A stretch of 64,000 bases of DNA from Leifsonia aquatica. Lineage in GTDB: Bacteria; Actinomycetota; Actinomycetes; Actinomycetales; Microbacteriaceae. The first letter of the stretch is position 1; each line of letters opens with the position of its first letter. Under the pieces are notes generated by a model. The model saw only the letters and a program-made list of their open reading frames with translations. It was not told the origin of the DNA and did not search any database. Shown piece by piece: positions 25,850-36,286 of this stretch. Made by a program: the position numbers and the translations under genes. The stretch is taken from positions 186,001 through 250,000 of the forward strand of contig NZ_JACHVP010000003.1 of NCBI RefSeq assembly GCF_014190775.1, in the 5' to 3' direction.

Positions 25850-26437
25850 ATGATCGCCGCCCAGTACGAGATCCCGCTCCCGCGCGACTACGACATGGAC
25901 ATCATCCGCCGCCGCGTCGCGGAGCGCGGCAGCGCGCTGGACGATCGTGTCGGCCTGGGCCTCAAGGCCTATCTGATCCGGGATGTCGCCGACGGTGCGT
26001 CTCGCAACGCCTACGCGCCCTTCTACCTGTGGCGGGATCCGGCCGCCCTGGCCGCGTTCCACTGGGGCGGGCAGGGGTTCTCCGGGATCGTCACCGACTT
26101 CGGCAGGCCTCCCGTGCGCACGTGGATCGGCGGTAGCTTCAACCGGGGCGCCGACTTCGGCGCCCCTCCCGCTTTCGCCCTCCGCCGTCTCCGCGCCCTC
26201 CCCGCCGACAGCGATCCGGTCGACGCGGCCGCGGGGCTCGCCGCAGGGGACGCCGGTCCGGCTCCGGCGGGTGTGCATTCGCGAGCGTGGGGCGTCGATC
26301 CGACCGTGTGGCAGTCGGTGGAGTTCACGCTGCTGTCCCGACGCCCGGAGGGGGAGCCCGGGCCGGACGCCACCCTCTACCGCGTGCTGCACCTGTCGGC
26401 CCCGGAGATCGAGCACCTCGGCGCTAGCTCTTCCTGA
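25850..26437 (+). CDS. DUF4865 family protein
   Basis: 195 aa from the ATG at 25850, 11 bp after the previous stop. The N-terminus (MIAAQYEIPLPRDYDMDIIR) is characteristic of DUF4865, a family of soluble proteins with a ferredoxin-like feel and no known activity. Family members often sit beside LysR or TetR regulators, which is not the case here. Its last 14 bases overlap the 3' end of the convergent PHP gene. Confidence 0.75.
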   Translation: MIAAQYEIPLPRDYDMDIIRRRVAERGSALDDRVGLGLKAYLIRDVADGASRNAYAPFYLWRDPAALAAFHWGGQGFSGIVTDFGRPPVRTWIGGSFNRGADFGAPPAFALRRLRALPADSDPVDAAAGLAAGDAGPAPAGVHSRAWGVDPTVWQSVEFTLLSRRPEGEPGPDATLYRVLHLSAPEIEHLGASSS

Positions 26438-27434
26438 GCCAGTCGCGCAGCCGCTCCAGCGGCCAGGTGGTGACGATCCGGTCGGCGGGCACGCCGTTCG
26501 CCGCCGCGCGGGCGGCGCCGTAGGAGAGGAAGTCGAGCTGCCCGGGTGCGTGCGCGTCCGTGTCGATCGAGAAGAGGCAGCCGGCGTCGAGAGCGAGCCG
26601 GATGAGGTCGTCGGGCGGGTCCTGCCGTTCCGGACGCGAGTTGATCTCGACCGCCACGTGGTTCTCCGCGCACGCCGCGAACACGGCCTCCGCGTCGAAC
26701 TCCGACGGTGGCCGGGTGCCGCGGGACCCCTGCACGAGACGGCCGGTGCAGTGGCCGAGCACGTTGGTCTGCGGGGAGCGGATGCCGCCGAGCATCCGGG
26801 CGGTCATCGTGCGGCGGTCGGCGCGCAGCTTGGAGTGCACGCTCGCGACGACCACGTCGAGCCGGTCGAGCAGGTCCGGCGTCTGGTCGAGCGTGCCGTC
26901 CTCCAGGATGTCGACCTCGATGCCGGTGAGGAGGGTCACCGAGCCGGTGTCGAGGGCGGCGATGGCCTCCAGCTGCTCGGTCAGGCGCTCGGCGCTGAGG
27001 CCGTTCGCGACGGTCAGGTTGGGGGAGTGGTCGGTGATGGCCTGGTACTCGCGGCCGAGCAGCGCCGCGGCGGCCGCCATCGCCTCGATCGGCGTCGTGC
27101 CGTCCGACCACTCGGTGTGCGCGTGGAGGTCGCCGCGCAGTTGCGCGCGCAGCTCGGCGCCCGCGGCATCCAGCGGTTCGGTGTTCTTCGCGCGCAGGTC
27201 GGCGAGATAGTCGGGCACGTCGCCGGCGACGGCCTGCGAGATCACCTGGAAGGTGCGGTCGCCGATGCCCTTGGTGCGCTTGAGCCGGCCGTCGGCGACG
27301 CGGTCGGCGAGCTCGCCCGGGTCGAGAGGGGCGATGATCGCGGCGGCCGTCCGGAACGCCTTCACCTTGAAGCTGGGGGCCAGGTCGCGCTCCAGCCAGA
27401 AGGCGATCTCGGTCAGGGCGTCGACGGCATCCAT
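26424..27434 (-). CDS. PHP-domain phosphoesterase, PolX-like but lacking the polymerase core
   Basis: 336 aa. Residues 1-75 resemble the 8-kDa and helix-hairpin-helix parts of DNA polymerase X (SFKVKAFRTAAAIIAPLDPG; KGIGDRTFQVISQAV). From about residue 105 a PHP domain follows with metal-binding motifs DLHAHTEWSDGT, TDHSPN, EVDIL, SVHSKL, GHCTG and DTDAH. The nucleotidyltransferase palm that separates these parts in PolX is absent. The PHP active site looks complete, so a phosphatase or nuclease role is likely. I use the ATG at 27434 with GGGAG upstream. Confidence 0.85.
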   Translation of the reverse strand: MDAVDALTEIAFWLERDLAPSFKVKAFRTAAAIIAPLDPGELADRVADGRLKRTKGIGDRTFQVISQAVAGDVPDYLADLRAKNTEPLDAAGAELRAQLRGDLHAHTEWSDGTTPIEAMAAAAALLGREYQAITDHSPNLTVANGLSAERLTEQLEAIAALDTGSVTLLTGIEVDILEDGTLDQTPDLLDRLDVVVASVHSKLRADRRTMTARMLGGIRSPQTNVLGHCTGRLVQGSRGTRPPSEFDAEAVFAACAENHVAVEINSRPERQDPPDDLIRLALDAGCLFSIDTDAHAPGQLDFLSYGAARAAANGVPADRIVTTWPLERLRDWLRKS

Positions 27435-27485
27435 GCGCCCATGCTCCCACCGAGGGGTGTCGGTCGTCACCGGTACCGTCGCCGC

Positions 27486-28043
27486 ATGGGAAAGATCGTC
27501 TTCGACACCGCCACGTCCATCAACGGCTGGATCGCCGACGAGCAGAACTCGCTGGCCTGGCTCTTCGCGGTCCCGGGAGGGGACGAGCCCGCCGAGGGTC
27601 TTCTGCCGGACGACGCCGCCGTCATGGTCGAGGGATCGACCACGTACGAGTGGGTGCTCGCCGAGTCCGACATCCTCGCGCATCCCGAGCGGTGGCACGA
27701 GTTCCACGGCGACCGGCCGACATTCGTGTTCACGCATCGAGACCTGCCGGTGCCGGAAGGCGCCGACATCCGGTTCGTCTCGGGCTCCGTCGCCGACGCG
27801 CTGCCGACGATCCGGGAGGCTGCGGGCGACGGCGACATCTGGGTGGTCGGCGGCGGGGAGCTGGCCGGCCAGTTCCTCGACGCGGGTGCCCTCGACGAGC
27901 TCGCGATCTCGGTCGCGCCCGTCGCGCTCACCGGCGGCGCCCCGCTCTTCCCGCGCCGCATCGAGTCCGACCGGCTGACGCTCGAGTCGGCGGAGGCGAT
28001 CGGGCAGTTCGCGCGGCTGCGGTATCGAGTGCGGAGCTCATAA
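27486..28043 (+). CDS. Dihydrofolate reductase-like protein (RibD C-terminal family)
   Basis: 185 aa. The N-terminus (MGKIVFDTATSINGWIAD) and the NAD(P)-binding segment (GDGDIWVVGGGELAGQFLDA) match the RibD-C/YwjB group of DHFR-like oxidoreductases, which use NADPH on small heterocyclic substrates; most are uncharacterised. The start at 27486 is 51 bp from the divergent PHP gene. The stop lies 14 bp before the inverted-repeat region that precedes the Fic gene. Confidence 0.85.
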   Translation: MGKIVFDTATSINGWIADEQNSLAWLFAVPGGDEPAEGLLPDDAAVMVEGSTTYEWVLAESDILAHPERWHEFHGDRPTFVFTHRDLPVPEGADIRFVSGSVADALPTIREAAGDGDIWVVGGGELAGQFLDAGALDELAISVAPVALTGGAPLFPRRIESDRLTLESAEAIGQFARLRYRVRSS

Positions 28044-28085
28044 GGCTTCCTCGCGCTTTTATGAGCTAAGCTCCTAGCTCATAAA
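28035..28085. promoter_or_regulatory. Operator-like inverted repeat upstream of the Fic-HTH gene
   Basis: TTTATGAGCTA (28058-28068) and TAGCTCATAAA (28075-28085) are perfect 11-bp arms with a 6-nt centre. A further half-site, GAGCTCATAA, is at 28035-28044. The cluster is AT-rich for this genome and lies 17 bp before the ATG at 28102, where an autoregulator would bind. Confidence 0.7.
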
Positions 28086-28101
28086 GATAAGCGAGGATGT
28101 T

Positions 28102-29289
28102 ATGGGATCGGGGCGTTGGCCTGCGCTGGATTCGGAGCCCCAGCTCTGGGTGCCGAGCGCCGTTATCGGCGACAGTATGCGATCGCGTGCGCGCCGTACC
28201 TCCTATGCGTCGTCCGTCCCACCCCTGATCGCCGCTCTCACTCCAGACCCGGGCGAAGAAGCGTCGGGGGCCGCCGATCAGGCGGCCCGCGAGCTGAGCC
28301 GTTTCGACGCGGAACTCGGTGTCCGGGTGAACTCGTTCGCGCCCGTCCTCCTTCGATCGGAGGCGGCGTCCTCGTCGCAGATCGAGAACCTCACGGCGTC
28401 CGCTCGCGCGATCTTCAGCGCAGAGCTGGGAGCGAAGAGCGGTCGCAATGCCGAGCAGGTCGCAGCGAACACACGTTCCCTGCAAGCCGCGATCGGCCTC
28501 TCGGAGGACATCAGCGCGGAAGCGATCGCGCAGATGCATCACGTGCTCATGGCTGAGCAGCCGCGGCACACTCCCGGAGAATGGCGGGAGGAGGCGGTGT
28601 GGATCGGCACCCGTTCCGACAGTCCTGTGGGTGCCGAATTCGTCGCTCCGCACCATGATCGCGTGCCGCAGCTGATCGACGACCTGGTGCTCTTCGCCAA
28701 TCGGGAGGAGGTGCCGCCGCTCGTCTCCATCGCGATCGCCCATGCACAGTTCGAGACCATCCATCCCTTCACAGACGGCAACGGGCGCACGGGACGAGCA
28801 CTCGCCCAATCGATGCTTCGCCATCGGGAGATCACGCGGAGCGTCGCGGTCCCCGTCTCCGCTGGTCTGCTCGCCGACGTGGAGGGATACCACGCTGCGT
28901 TGACGGCGTATCGCGCGGGCGATGTCGACCCGATCATCCTGGCGTTCGCCGATGCCTCCCTGCGCGCGGTCGGAAACGCGCGGCAACTGGTCGCGGAAAT
29001 CGATGCCGTCCGTGCCGACTGGGATTCGCGGCTCACAGCACGTCGGGACAGCAACGCCTGGAAGCTGCTCGATGTGCTCGTGCGTCGGCCGGTGCTCGAC
29101 TCGGCGACAGCGGCCTCCGAGCTCGGCGTCAAGCAGCCGAACGTCTATCCACCCCTGCGGGCGCTCGTCGACGCTGGCATTCTCAAATCGAAGGCGGAGC
29201 ATCAGCTGGGTCCGTTCTGGCGGACGGACGAGGTGCTCGCGGCCATCGACCGATTCGCCAAGCGCGCCGGTCGCCGGGAGGCGCGCTGA
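28102..29289 (+). CDS. Fic family AMP-transferase with C-terminal winged helix
   Basis: 395 aa. Fic proteins move AMP or other phosphate groups onto target protein hydroxyls. The core motif HPFTDGNGRTGR is intact at residues 221-232 (His221 catalytic). An inhibitory helix of the class II type, S-x-x-x-E-N, is at 91-96 (SSQIEN), so the enzyme is probably held inactive by its own N-terminus. Residues about 315-395 form a winged-helix domain (ASELGVKQPNVYPPLRALVD). With the palindrome at 28058-28085 this suggests autoregulation. GCGAGGA lies before the ATG at 28102. Codon use is slightly less GC-rich than in neighbouring genes. Confidence 0.9.
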   Translation: MGSGRWPALDSEPQLWVPSAVIGDSMRSRARRTSYASSVPPLIAALTPDPGEEASGAADQAARELSRFDAELGVRVNSFAPVLLRSEAASSSQIENLTASARAIFSAELGAKSGRNAEQVAANTRSLQAAIGLSEDISAEAIAQMHHVLMAEQPRHTPGEWREEAVWIGTRSDSPVGAEFVAPHHDRVPQLIDDLVLFANREEVPPLVSIAIAHAQFETIHPFTDGNGRTGRALAQSMLRHREITRSVAVPVSAGLLADVEGYHAALTAYRAGDVDPIILAFADASLRAVGNARQLVAEIDAVRADWDSRLTARRDSNAWKLLDVLVRRPVLDSATAASELGVKQPNVYPPLRALVDAGILKSKAEHQLGPFWRTDEVLAAIDRFAKRAGRREAR

Positions 29290-29373
29290 GGCAGAGTCGC
29301 TGGGACGCTCGCCGATTACGCAGCGTTGCGCGCATCCCGGCGGCCCACGCAGCCGCTCGGCTAGCGTCGGAGC

Positions 29374-31365
29374 GTGAGTGCGCCCATCGAGAACCTCGGC
29401 CGTGAGAGCCGGCTCTACGAGCCGTCCCCCGAGTTCGCCGGGCAGGCGAACGTCGATGCGAGCGTCTTCGTCGACGCGGCCGACCCGGTGGCGTTCTGGG
29501 AGCGGCAGGCCGCCCGGCTCGACTGGGCCGAGCCCTGGCACACCGCGCACACCTGGGAGCCCGCGACCCGGGATGCGGACGGCGCTCTGAGCATCCCGCG
29601 CGCCGAGTGGTTCGCCGGCGGGCGCCTCAACGCCGCGGTGAACTGCGTCGACCGGCACGTCGACGCCGGCAACGGCGACCGCGTCGCGCTGCACTTCGAG
29701 GGTGAACCGGGCGACACCGAGACGATCACGTACGCCGAGCTCCAGCGACGCGTCGCGCAGGCGGCGAACGCGCTCACCGCGCTCGGGGTCGGGAAGGGCG
29801 ACCGCGTCGTCGTCTACCTGCCCGTCATCCCCGAGACCGTCGTCATCACGCTCGCGATCGCCCGCGTGGGCGCCATCCACTCGCTCGTCTTCGGCGGCTT
29901 CTCGGCGGAGGCGCTGCGCTTCCGCGTGGAGGACACCGGCGCGAAACTGCTGGTCACCTCCGACGGACAGTTCCGCCGCGGGACGGCCGTGCCGGTGAAG
30001 GAGAACGCGGACGCCGCCGTCGCGGGCGACAACGCGATCGAGCACGTGCTCGTGGTGCGCCGCACCGGCGACCTCACCCCGGACATCCCGTGGACCGAGG
30101 GGCGCGACGTGTGGTGGCACGACGTGGTCGGCACCGCCTCCGACGTGCACGAGCCCGAGTTCTTCGACGCCGAGACCCCGCTCTTCATCATCTACACCTC
30201 CGGCACGACGGGGCGGCCGAAGGGCGTCGTCCACACGACCGGCGGCTACCTGACACAGGCGTCGTGGAGCCACTGGGCGCTCTTCGACGCGAAGGAGTCG
30301 GACGTCTACTGGTGCACGGCCGACCTCGCCTGGGTCACCGCACACACCTACGTGCTCTACGGGCCGCTCTCCAACGGCACCACCTCCGTCATCTACGAGG
30401 GCACGCCGAACACGCCGACGACCGGCCGCCACTTCGAGATCATCGAACGCTACGGCGTGACGACCTACTACACGGCCCCGACGCTCATCCGGACCTTCAT
30501 GACCTGGTTCCCGGAGGGGCTCGGCGACCGCTGGGACCTCAGCAGCATCCGGCTGCTCGGCACCGTGGGCGAGGCGATCAACCCGGAGGCGTGGGTGTGG
30601 TTCCGCGACCAGATCGGCGCCGGCCGCGCGCCGGTCGTCGACACCTGGTGGCAGTCGGAGTCCGGCGCCGCCATCGTCGCGCCGCTGCCGGGCGTCACCG
30701 CGCTCAAGCCGGGGTCGGCGACGGTCGCGGTTCCGGGAGTGACGGTGCGTGTCGTGGATGAGCGCGGGGACGATGTGCCGCGCGGTTCGGGTGGGTCTAT
30801 CGTGATCGACGGCACCTGGCCGTCGATGTCGCGCACCGTGTGGGGCGACCCCGAGCGGTACCGCGACTCGTACTGGGCGCCGTACGCCGACCGCGGCTAC
30901 TTCCTCGCCGGCGACGGCGCGGCGGTGGATGCGGACGGCTACATCTGGCTGCTCGGCCGCCTCGACGACGTCATCAACGTCTCGGGCCACCGCCTCTCGA
31001 CGATCGAGATCGAATCGGCGCTCGTCGCCCATCCCGCCGTCTCCGAGGCCGCCGTCGTGGGCCTCGGCGACGAGACGACGGGCCAGGCGGTCGCGGCGTT
31101 CGTCGTGCCGTCGGGAGGCGCGCCCACCGAGGCGGAGCTGCGCGACCAGGTGACGCGCGAGATCGGCGCGATCGCCAAGCCGCGTCACATCGTGCTCGTC
31201 GACGACCTCCCGAAGACCCGCTCGGGCAAGATCATGCGCCGCCTGCTGGTCGACATCTTCGACGGCCGCCCGCTCGGCGACACCACGTCGCTGCAGGACG
31301 AGACCGTCCCCGCCCGGATCGTGGAGGCCGTGCGTGCCACTGCCGCCCCGGTCCCGACCGCCTAG
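29374..31365 (+). CDS. acsA: Acetyl-CoA synthetase-like acyl-CoA ligase
   Basis: 663 aa, normal length for Acs. It would activate acetate (or propionate) to the acyl-adenylate and then the CoA thioester. Core motifs: YTSGTTGRPKGVVH (AMP-binding loop), WWQSESGAAIVAPLPG (substrate pocket), YFLAGDGAAVDADGYIWLLG and the C-terminal catalytic Lys in KTRSGKIMRR, which is the site of acetyl control in Acs enzymes. The start is a GTG at 29374. Four in-frame TAG codons follow at 9-bp intervals. It is convergent with glgX across a structured 320-bp region. Confidence 0.9.
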   Translation: MSAPIENLGRESRLYEPSPEFAGQANVDASVFVDAADPVAFWERQAARLDWAEPWHTAHTWEPATRDADGALSIPRAEWFAGGRLNAAVNCVDRHVDAGNGDRVALHFEGEPGDTETITYAELQRRVAQAANALTALGVGKGDRVVVYLPVIPETVVITLAIARVGAIHSLVFGGFSAEALRFRVEDTGAKLLVTSDGQFRRGTAVPVKENADAAVAGDNAIEHVLVVRRTGDLTPDIPWTEGRDVWWHDVVGTASDVHEPEFFDAETPLFIIYTSGTTGRPKGVVHTTGGYLTQASWSHWALFDAKESDVYWCTADLAWVTAHTYVLYGPLSNGTTSVIYEGTPNTPTTGRHFEIIERYGVTTYYTAPTLIRTFMTWFPEGLGDRWDLSSIRLLGTVGEAINPEAWVWFRDQIGAGRAPVVDTWWQSESGAAIVAPLPGVTALKPGSATVAVPGVTVRVVDERGDDVPRGSGGSIVIDGTWPSMSRTVWGDPERYRDSYWAPYADRGYFLAGDGAAVDADGYIWLLGRLDDVINVSGHRLSTIEIESALVAHPAVSEAAVVGLGDETTGQAVAAFVVPSGGAPTEAELRDQVTREIGAIAKPRHIVLVDDLPKTRSGKIMRRLLVDIFDGRPLGDTTSLQDETVPARIVEAVRATAAPVPTA

Positions 31366-31396
31366 CCCGCCTAGCCCGCCTAGCCCGCCTAGCCCG
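31361..31396 (+). repeat. Four tandem 9-bp units giving serial in-frame stops
   Basis: CCTAGCCCG is repeated four times (31361-31396). The unit is a multiple of three and in phase with the acsA frame, so each copy presents a TAG in that frame. The first TAG (31363-31365) is the acsA stop. Confidence 0.85.
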
Positions 31397-31403
31397 CCTC
31401 CGT

Positions 31404-31653
31404 CGCCGCAACTCCGGCGAATTCCGGTCCCGCACCCCCGAATCGCCGTCCGAACGGCGAACTGAGCGGCGCGCCGTGACGTAACTCCGGAGTTCCGGCG
31501 GCGACGTTCCCCTGCCCGGCCGTCGGACGGCGGCGCACCGGAACTCCGGTGCCAGCCGCCGACACGCCGCTCAGTTCGCCGTAACTCCGGTTACCCGGGT
31601 GTGGGGGCGCCGTATCTCCGGAGTTCCGGAGTTCCGACGTTCCGGAGGCGTGG
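31404..31653. repeat. Nested palindromic element between acsA and glgX
   Basis: About 250 bp between convergent genes. Outer arms CGGCGAACTGAGCGGCG (31455-31471) and their exact reverse complement (31565-31581) enclose inner arms CCGGAGTTCCGG (31488-31499) and CCGGAACTCCGG (31538-31549). Further small palindromes are AACTCCGGAGTT (31483-31494) and GTAACTCCGGTTAC (31581-31594), and the octamer AACTCCGG or its complement recurs at least six times. No reading frame here has coding character. It may be a mobile palindromic element or a complex terminator. Confidence 0.75.
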
Positions 31654-31689
31654 CCGCGGGAGTACCGCAGGCGCGTGCACCGCGCACGC

Positions 31690-33774
<2,085 letters not shown>

Positions 33775-33996
33775 CTGACGGCCCCGCGTGCGCGGGCTGC
33801 AGCTGGTGCAGTGCGGGGGTGGGATGGGCTGGGCTCGCTCACGGCGCCTCCGATCGTGGAACCGCAAGAGTACCGGGGCCCGACGCCCCCTCACCAGCGG
33901 TTGACAGCGGGGGTGCGGGTCGTTAACGCAGCGGGGAGGAGTGGAGGCTCCCTCCGCGCGCCTTGCAAAATGGTGGCAATAGTGACACCATTGGAC
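33775..33996. promoter_or_regulatory. hicAB upstream region with operator-like palindrome
   Basis: 222 bp between divergent glgX and hicA. AATGGTG (33969-33975) and CACCATT (33986-33992) are perfect 7-bp arms, and much of the 10-bp interior is also near-symmetric (GGCAATAGTGA), four bases before the hicA ATG at 33997. A TTGACA at 33901-33906 followed by TAACGC after 17 bp is a possible promoter. HicB-type antitoxins usually bind such sites. Confidence 0.6.
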
Positions 33997-34248
33997 ATGA
34001 CCGGCGTCGAGAAGATCCTCATTGAGATGCGCTCCAACCCGAAGGGCGTGTCATTCGTCGACCTGGTCAAGGTGTGCGAAGAATTCTTCGGGCCACCGCG
34101 TCAGAAGGGATCCAGCCACATGGTCTTCCGGATGCCCTGGCCCGGCGACCCGCGGGTGAACATCCAGAACGGTCGCGGAATGGCGAAGCCGTACCAGGTC
34201 CGTCAGGTGCTGACGGCGATCGACCGGCTGAAGGGACAGGGACGATGA
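33997..34248 (+). CDS. hicA: HicA family mRNA interferase toxin
   Basis: 83 aa. HicA is a small double-stranded-RNA-binding-fold nuclease that cuts mRNA. The hallmark block is KGSSHMVFRMPWPG with the catalytic His41, followed by VNIQNGRGMAKPYQVRQVLT, the standard C-terminal helix region. I start at 33997 because the palindrome at 33969-33992 occupies the upstream DNA; an earlier ATG at 33970 lies inside it. The stop overlaps the hicB start as ATGA, so the toxin is translated first and coupled to the antitoxin. Confidence 0.9.
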   Translation: MTGVEKILIEMRSNPKGVSFVDLVKVCEEFFGPPRQKGSSHMVFRMPWPGDPRVNIQNGRGMAKPYQVRQVLTAIDRLKGQGR

Positions 34249-34571
34249 GCGAATATCTGCATTACACGTACCGAGTCGAATGGTCCGCGGAGGATGGCGA
34301 GTTCGTCGGCAAGGTGGCGGAGTTCCCCGCCCTCTCCTGGCTCGCGGCGACCCAGGCCGGAGCCTTGACCGGGATCGTCGACCTCGTGCGCGAGGTGGTT
34401 GCCGACCTCGAGAGCGCGGGTGAGCCGATCCCTGTGCCGTTCTCGGAGCGACGCTACAGCGGAGAGTTCAAGGTCCGCGTCCCGCCAGAGTTGCACCGCG
34501 CGCTCGTGGTCCGTGCCGCCGAGGAGCACGTGAGCCTGAATCGTCTGGTGAGTATGAAGCTCGCCTCCTAA
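34245..34571 (+). CDS. hicB: HicB family antitoxin
   Basis: 108 aa. The N-terminal half is the degenerate RNase H-like HicB domain ([20 protein letters not shown], then [12 protein letters not shown]), which binds and blocks HicA. The C-terminus is a ribbon-helix-helix DNA-binding motif ([20 protein letters not shown], then [13 protein letters not shown]), expected to bind the palindrome upstream of hicA. The ATG at 34245 overlaps the hicA stop. Its own stop overlaps the convergent treZ stop, so the pair is packed with no spare DNA on that side. Confidence 0.92.
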   Translation: MSEYLHYTYRVEWSAEDGEFVGKVAEFPALSWLAATQAGALTGIVDLVREVVADLESAGEPIPVPFSERRYSGEFKVRVPPELHRALVVRAAEEHVSLNRLVSMKLAS

Positions 34572-36286
34572 GCGACCAGGCGGGTCACGCGGACGGCGTC
34601 GGCGAAGGAGGCGACGGCCTCCCCGTCCGCCGCGTCCCGAGGCAGACTGCTGCCGCTCAGCGCCGCCTCCACCCGGAGGCCGCCGCGGGTGAACGCGAAA
34701 ACGCCGCCATCCAACGTGACGTCGGTCGCGCGGGCGAGCGCCGGGATGCCGCGGCGCAGTGCGGTGAGGGTGCGGTACCAGTCGAGCAGGCGCGCGTGCT
34801 CCGCCCGCTCCGGCTCCGACCAGTCCAGCTTCGAGCGGACGAAGGTCTGCGGGTCCTGCGGGTCGGGCACGGTCTCCGGGTCCCAGCCCATGCGGGCGAA
34901 CTCGGCGATGCGGCCGCGCGCGGTGGCCTCGCCGAGTTCCTTCTCGGGGTGGGAAGTGAAGAACTGCCACGGGGTCGTCGCGCCCCATTCCTCGCCCATG
35001 AAGAGCATCGGCGTGAACGGGCCGAGCAGGGTGAGGGCGGCGGCGACGGCGAGGGAGCCCGCGCCGAGGGTGGCGGTGAGGCGGTCGCCGGCGGCGCGGT
35101 TGCCGATCTGGTCGTGGTCCTGACTGAACGCGACGAGCCGAGTGAACGGGATGTCCGCGTCGAGAGGGCGTCCGTGGTGGCGCTCGCGGAAGCTCGACCA
35201 GGTGCCGTCGTGGAAGAAGCCGCGCTCGAACACCTTCACCAGGGCGGCAGGATCGCCGAAGTCGCCGTAGTAGCCGGTGACCTCGCCGGTCAGGTTGGCG
35301 TGCAGCGCGTGGTGCACGTCGTCATCCCACTGGGCGTCGAGGCCGTATCCGTGCTGGGCGCGGGAGCGGATGAGCTTCGGGTCGTTGAGGTCGCTCTCGG
35401 CGATGAGGGTCGTGGGGCGTCCCGTCCGCTCGGTCACGGCGGCGGCCTCCCGGGCCATCGCCTCCAGGATGTGCTCGGCCCGTGAATCGTGGAGGGCGTG
35501 CACGGCGTCGAGCCGCAGCCCGTCGACGTGCATGTCGTCGAGCCAGTACCGCACGTTGTCGAGGATGTACCGGCGCACCTCGTCCGATTGCGGGCCGTCG
35601 AGGTTCACGGAGGCGCCCCAGGTGCTGTGCGCGTCGCCGAGGTACGGCCCGAAGACGGGCAGGTAGTTGCCGCTCGGGCCGAGGTGGTTGTAGACGACGT
35701 CCTGGATGACGGCGACACCGCGCGCGTGGCAGGCGTCGACGAAGCGCTGGTACGCCTCCGGGCCGCCGTACGGCTCGTGCACGGCGTACCAGAGCACGCC
35801 GTCGTAGCCCCAGTTGTGCGTGCCGTTGAACGCGTTGACCGGCAGGAGCTCGACGGCCTCCACGCCGAGGTCGACGAGGTGGTCGAGCCGGCCGGCCGCG
35901 GCATCCAGGGTGCCCTCGGGGGTGAAGGTGCCGAGGTGAAGCTCGTAGATCACGGCTCCGGTCAGGTCGCGGCCGCGCCAGGCGGAGTCGCCCCAGGCGT
36001 ATGCGCCCGGGTCGAACTCGCGCCCGGGGGCGTGCACGCCGCCCGGCTGCCGCAGGGACCGCGGGTCGGGACGCGGGTCCGACCCGTCGACCGAGAACGC
36101 GTAGTCCAGGGGATCGGGGGAGGCCGGGAGCGGCTCGGCCAGTCGCCACCAGCCGCCCTCGCCGCGGGTGAGTGGGAGGGGATCGCGGCCGGTCACGACG
36201 AGGTCGACGCGCTCGGCGCCCGGCGCCCAGACCGGGAAGGTGCGGGCGGGGAAGGTGCGGGCCGGGACGGGGCGGTCGTCGCTCAT
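34568..36286 (-). CDS. treZ: Malto-oligosyltrehalose trehalohydrolase
   Basis: 572 aa. TreZ releases trehalose from the maltooligosyl-trehalose made by TreY. An N-terminal CBM48/E-set domain ([15 protein letters not shown]) precedes a GH13 barrel: [13 protein letters not shown] (region I), [13 protein letters not shown] (region II, Asp nucleophile), [13 protein letters not shown] (region III, Glu) and [12 protein letters not shown] (region IV). The ATG at 36286 overlaps the treY stop as ATGA, so the two are translationally coupled. It ends against hicB. Confidence 0.94.
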   Translation of the reverse strand: MSDDRPVPARTFPARTFPVWAPGAERVDLVVTGRDPLPLTRGEGGWWRLAEPLPASPDPLDYAFSVDGSDPRPDPRSLRQPGGVHAPGREFDPGAYAWGDSAWRGRDLTGAVIYELHLGTFTPEGTLDAAAGRLDHLVDLGVEAVELLPVNAFNGTHNWGYDGVLWYAVHEPYGGPEAYQRFVDACHARGVAVIQDVVYNHLGPSGNYLPVFGPYLGDAHSTWGASVNLDGPQSDEVRRYILDNVRYWLDDMHVDGLRLDAVHALHDSRAEHILEAMAREAAAVTERTGRPTTLIAESDLNDPKLIRSRAQHGYGLDAQWDDDVHHALHANLTGEVTGYYGDFGDPAALVKVFERGFFHDGTWSSFRERHHGRPLDADIPFTRLVAFSQDHDQIGNRAAGDRLTATLGAGSLAVAAALTLLGPFTPMLFMGEEWGATTPWQFFTSHPEKELGEATARGRIAEFARMGWDPETVPDPQDPQTFVRSKLDWSEPERAEHARLLDWYRTLTALRRGIPALARATDVTLDGGVFAFTRGGLRVEAALSGSSLPRDAADGEAVASFADAVRVTRLVA

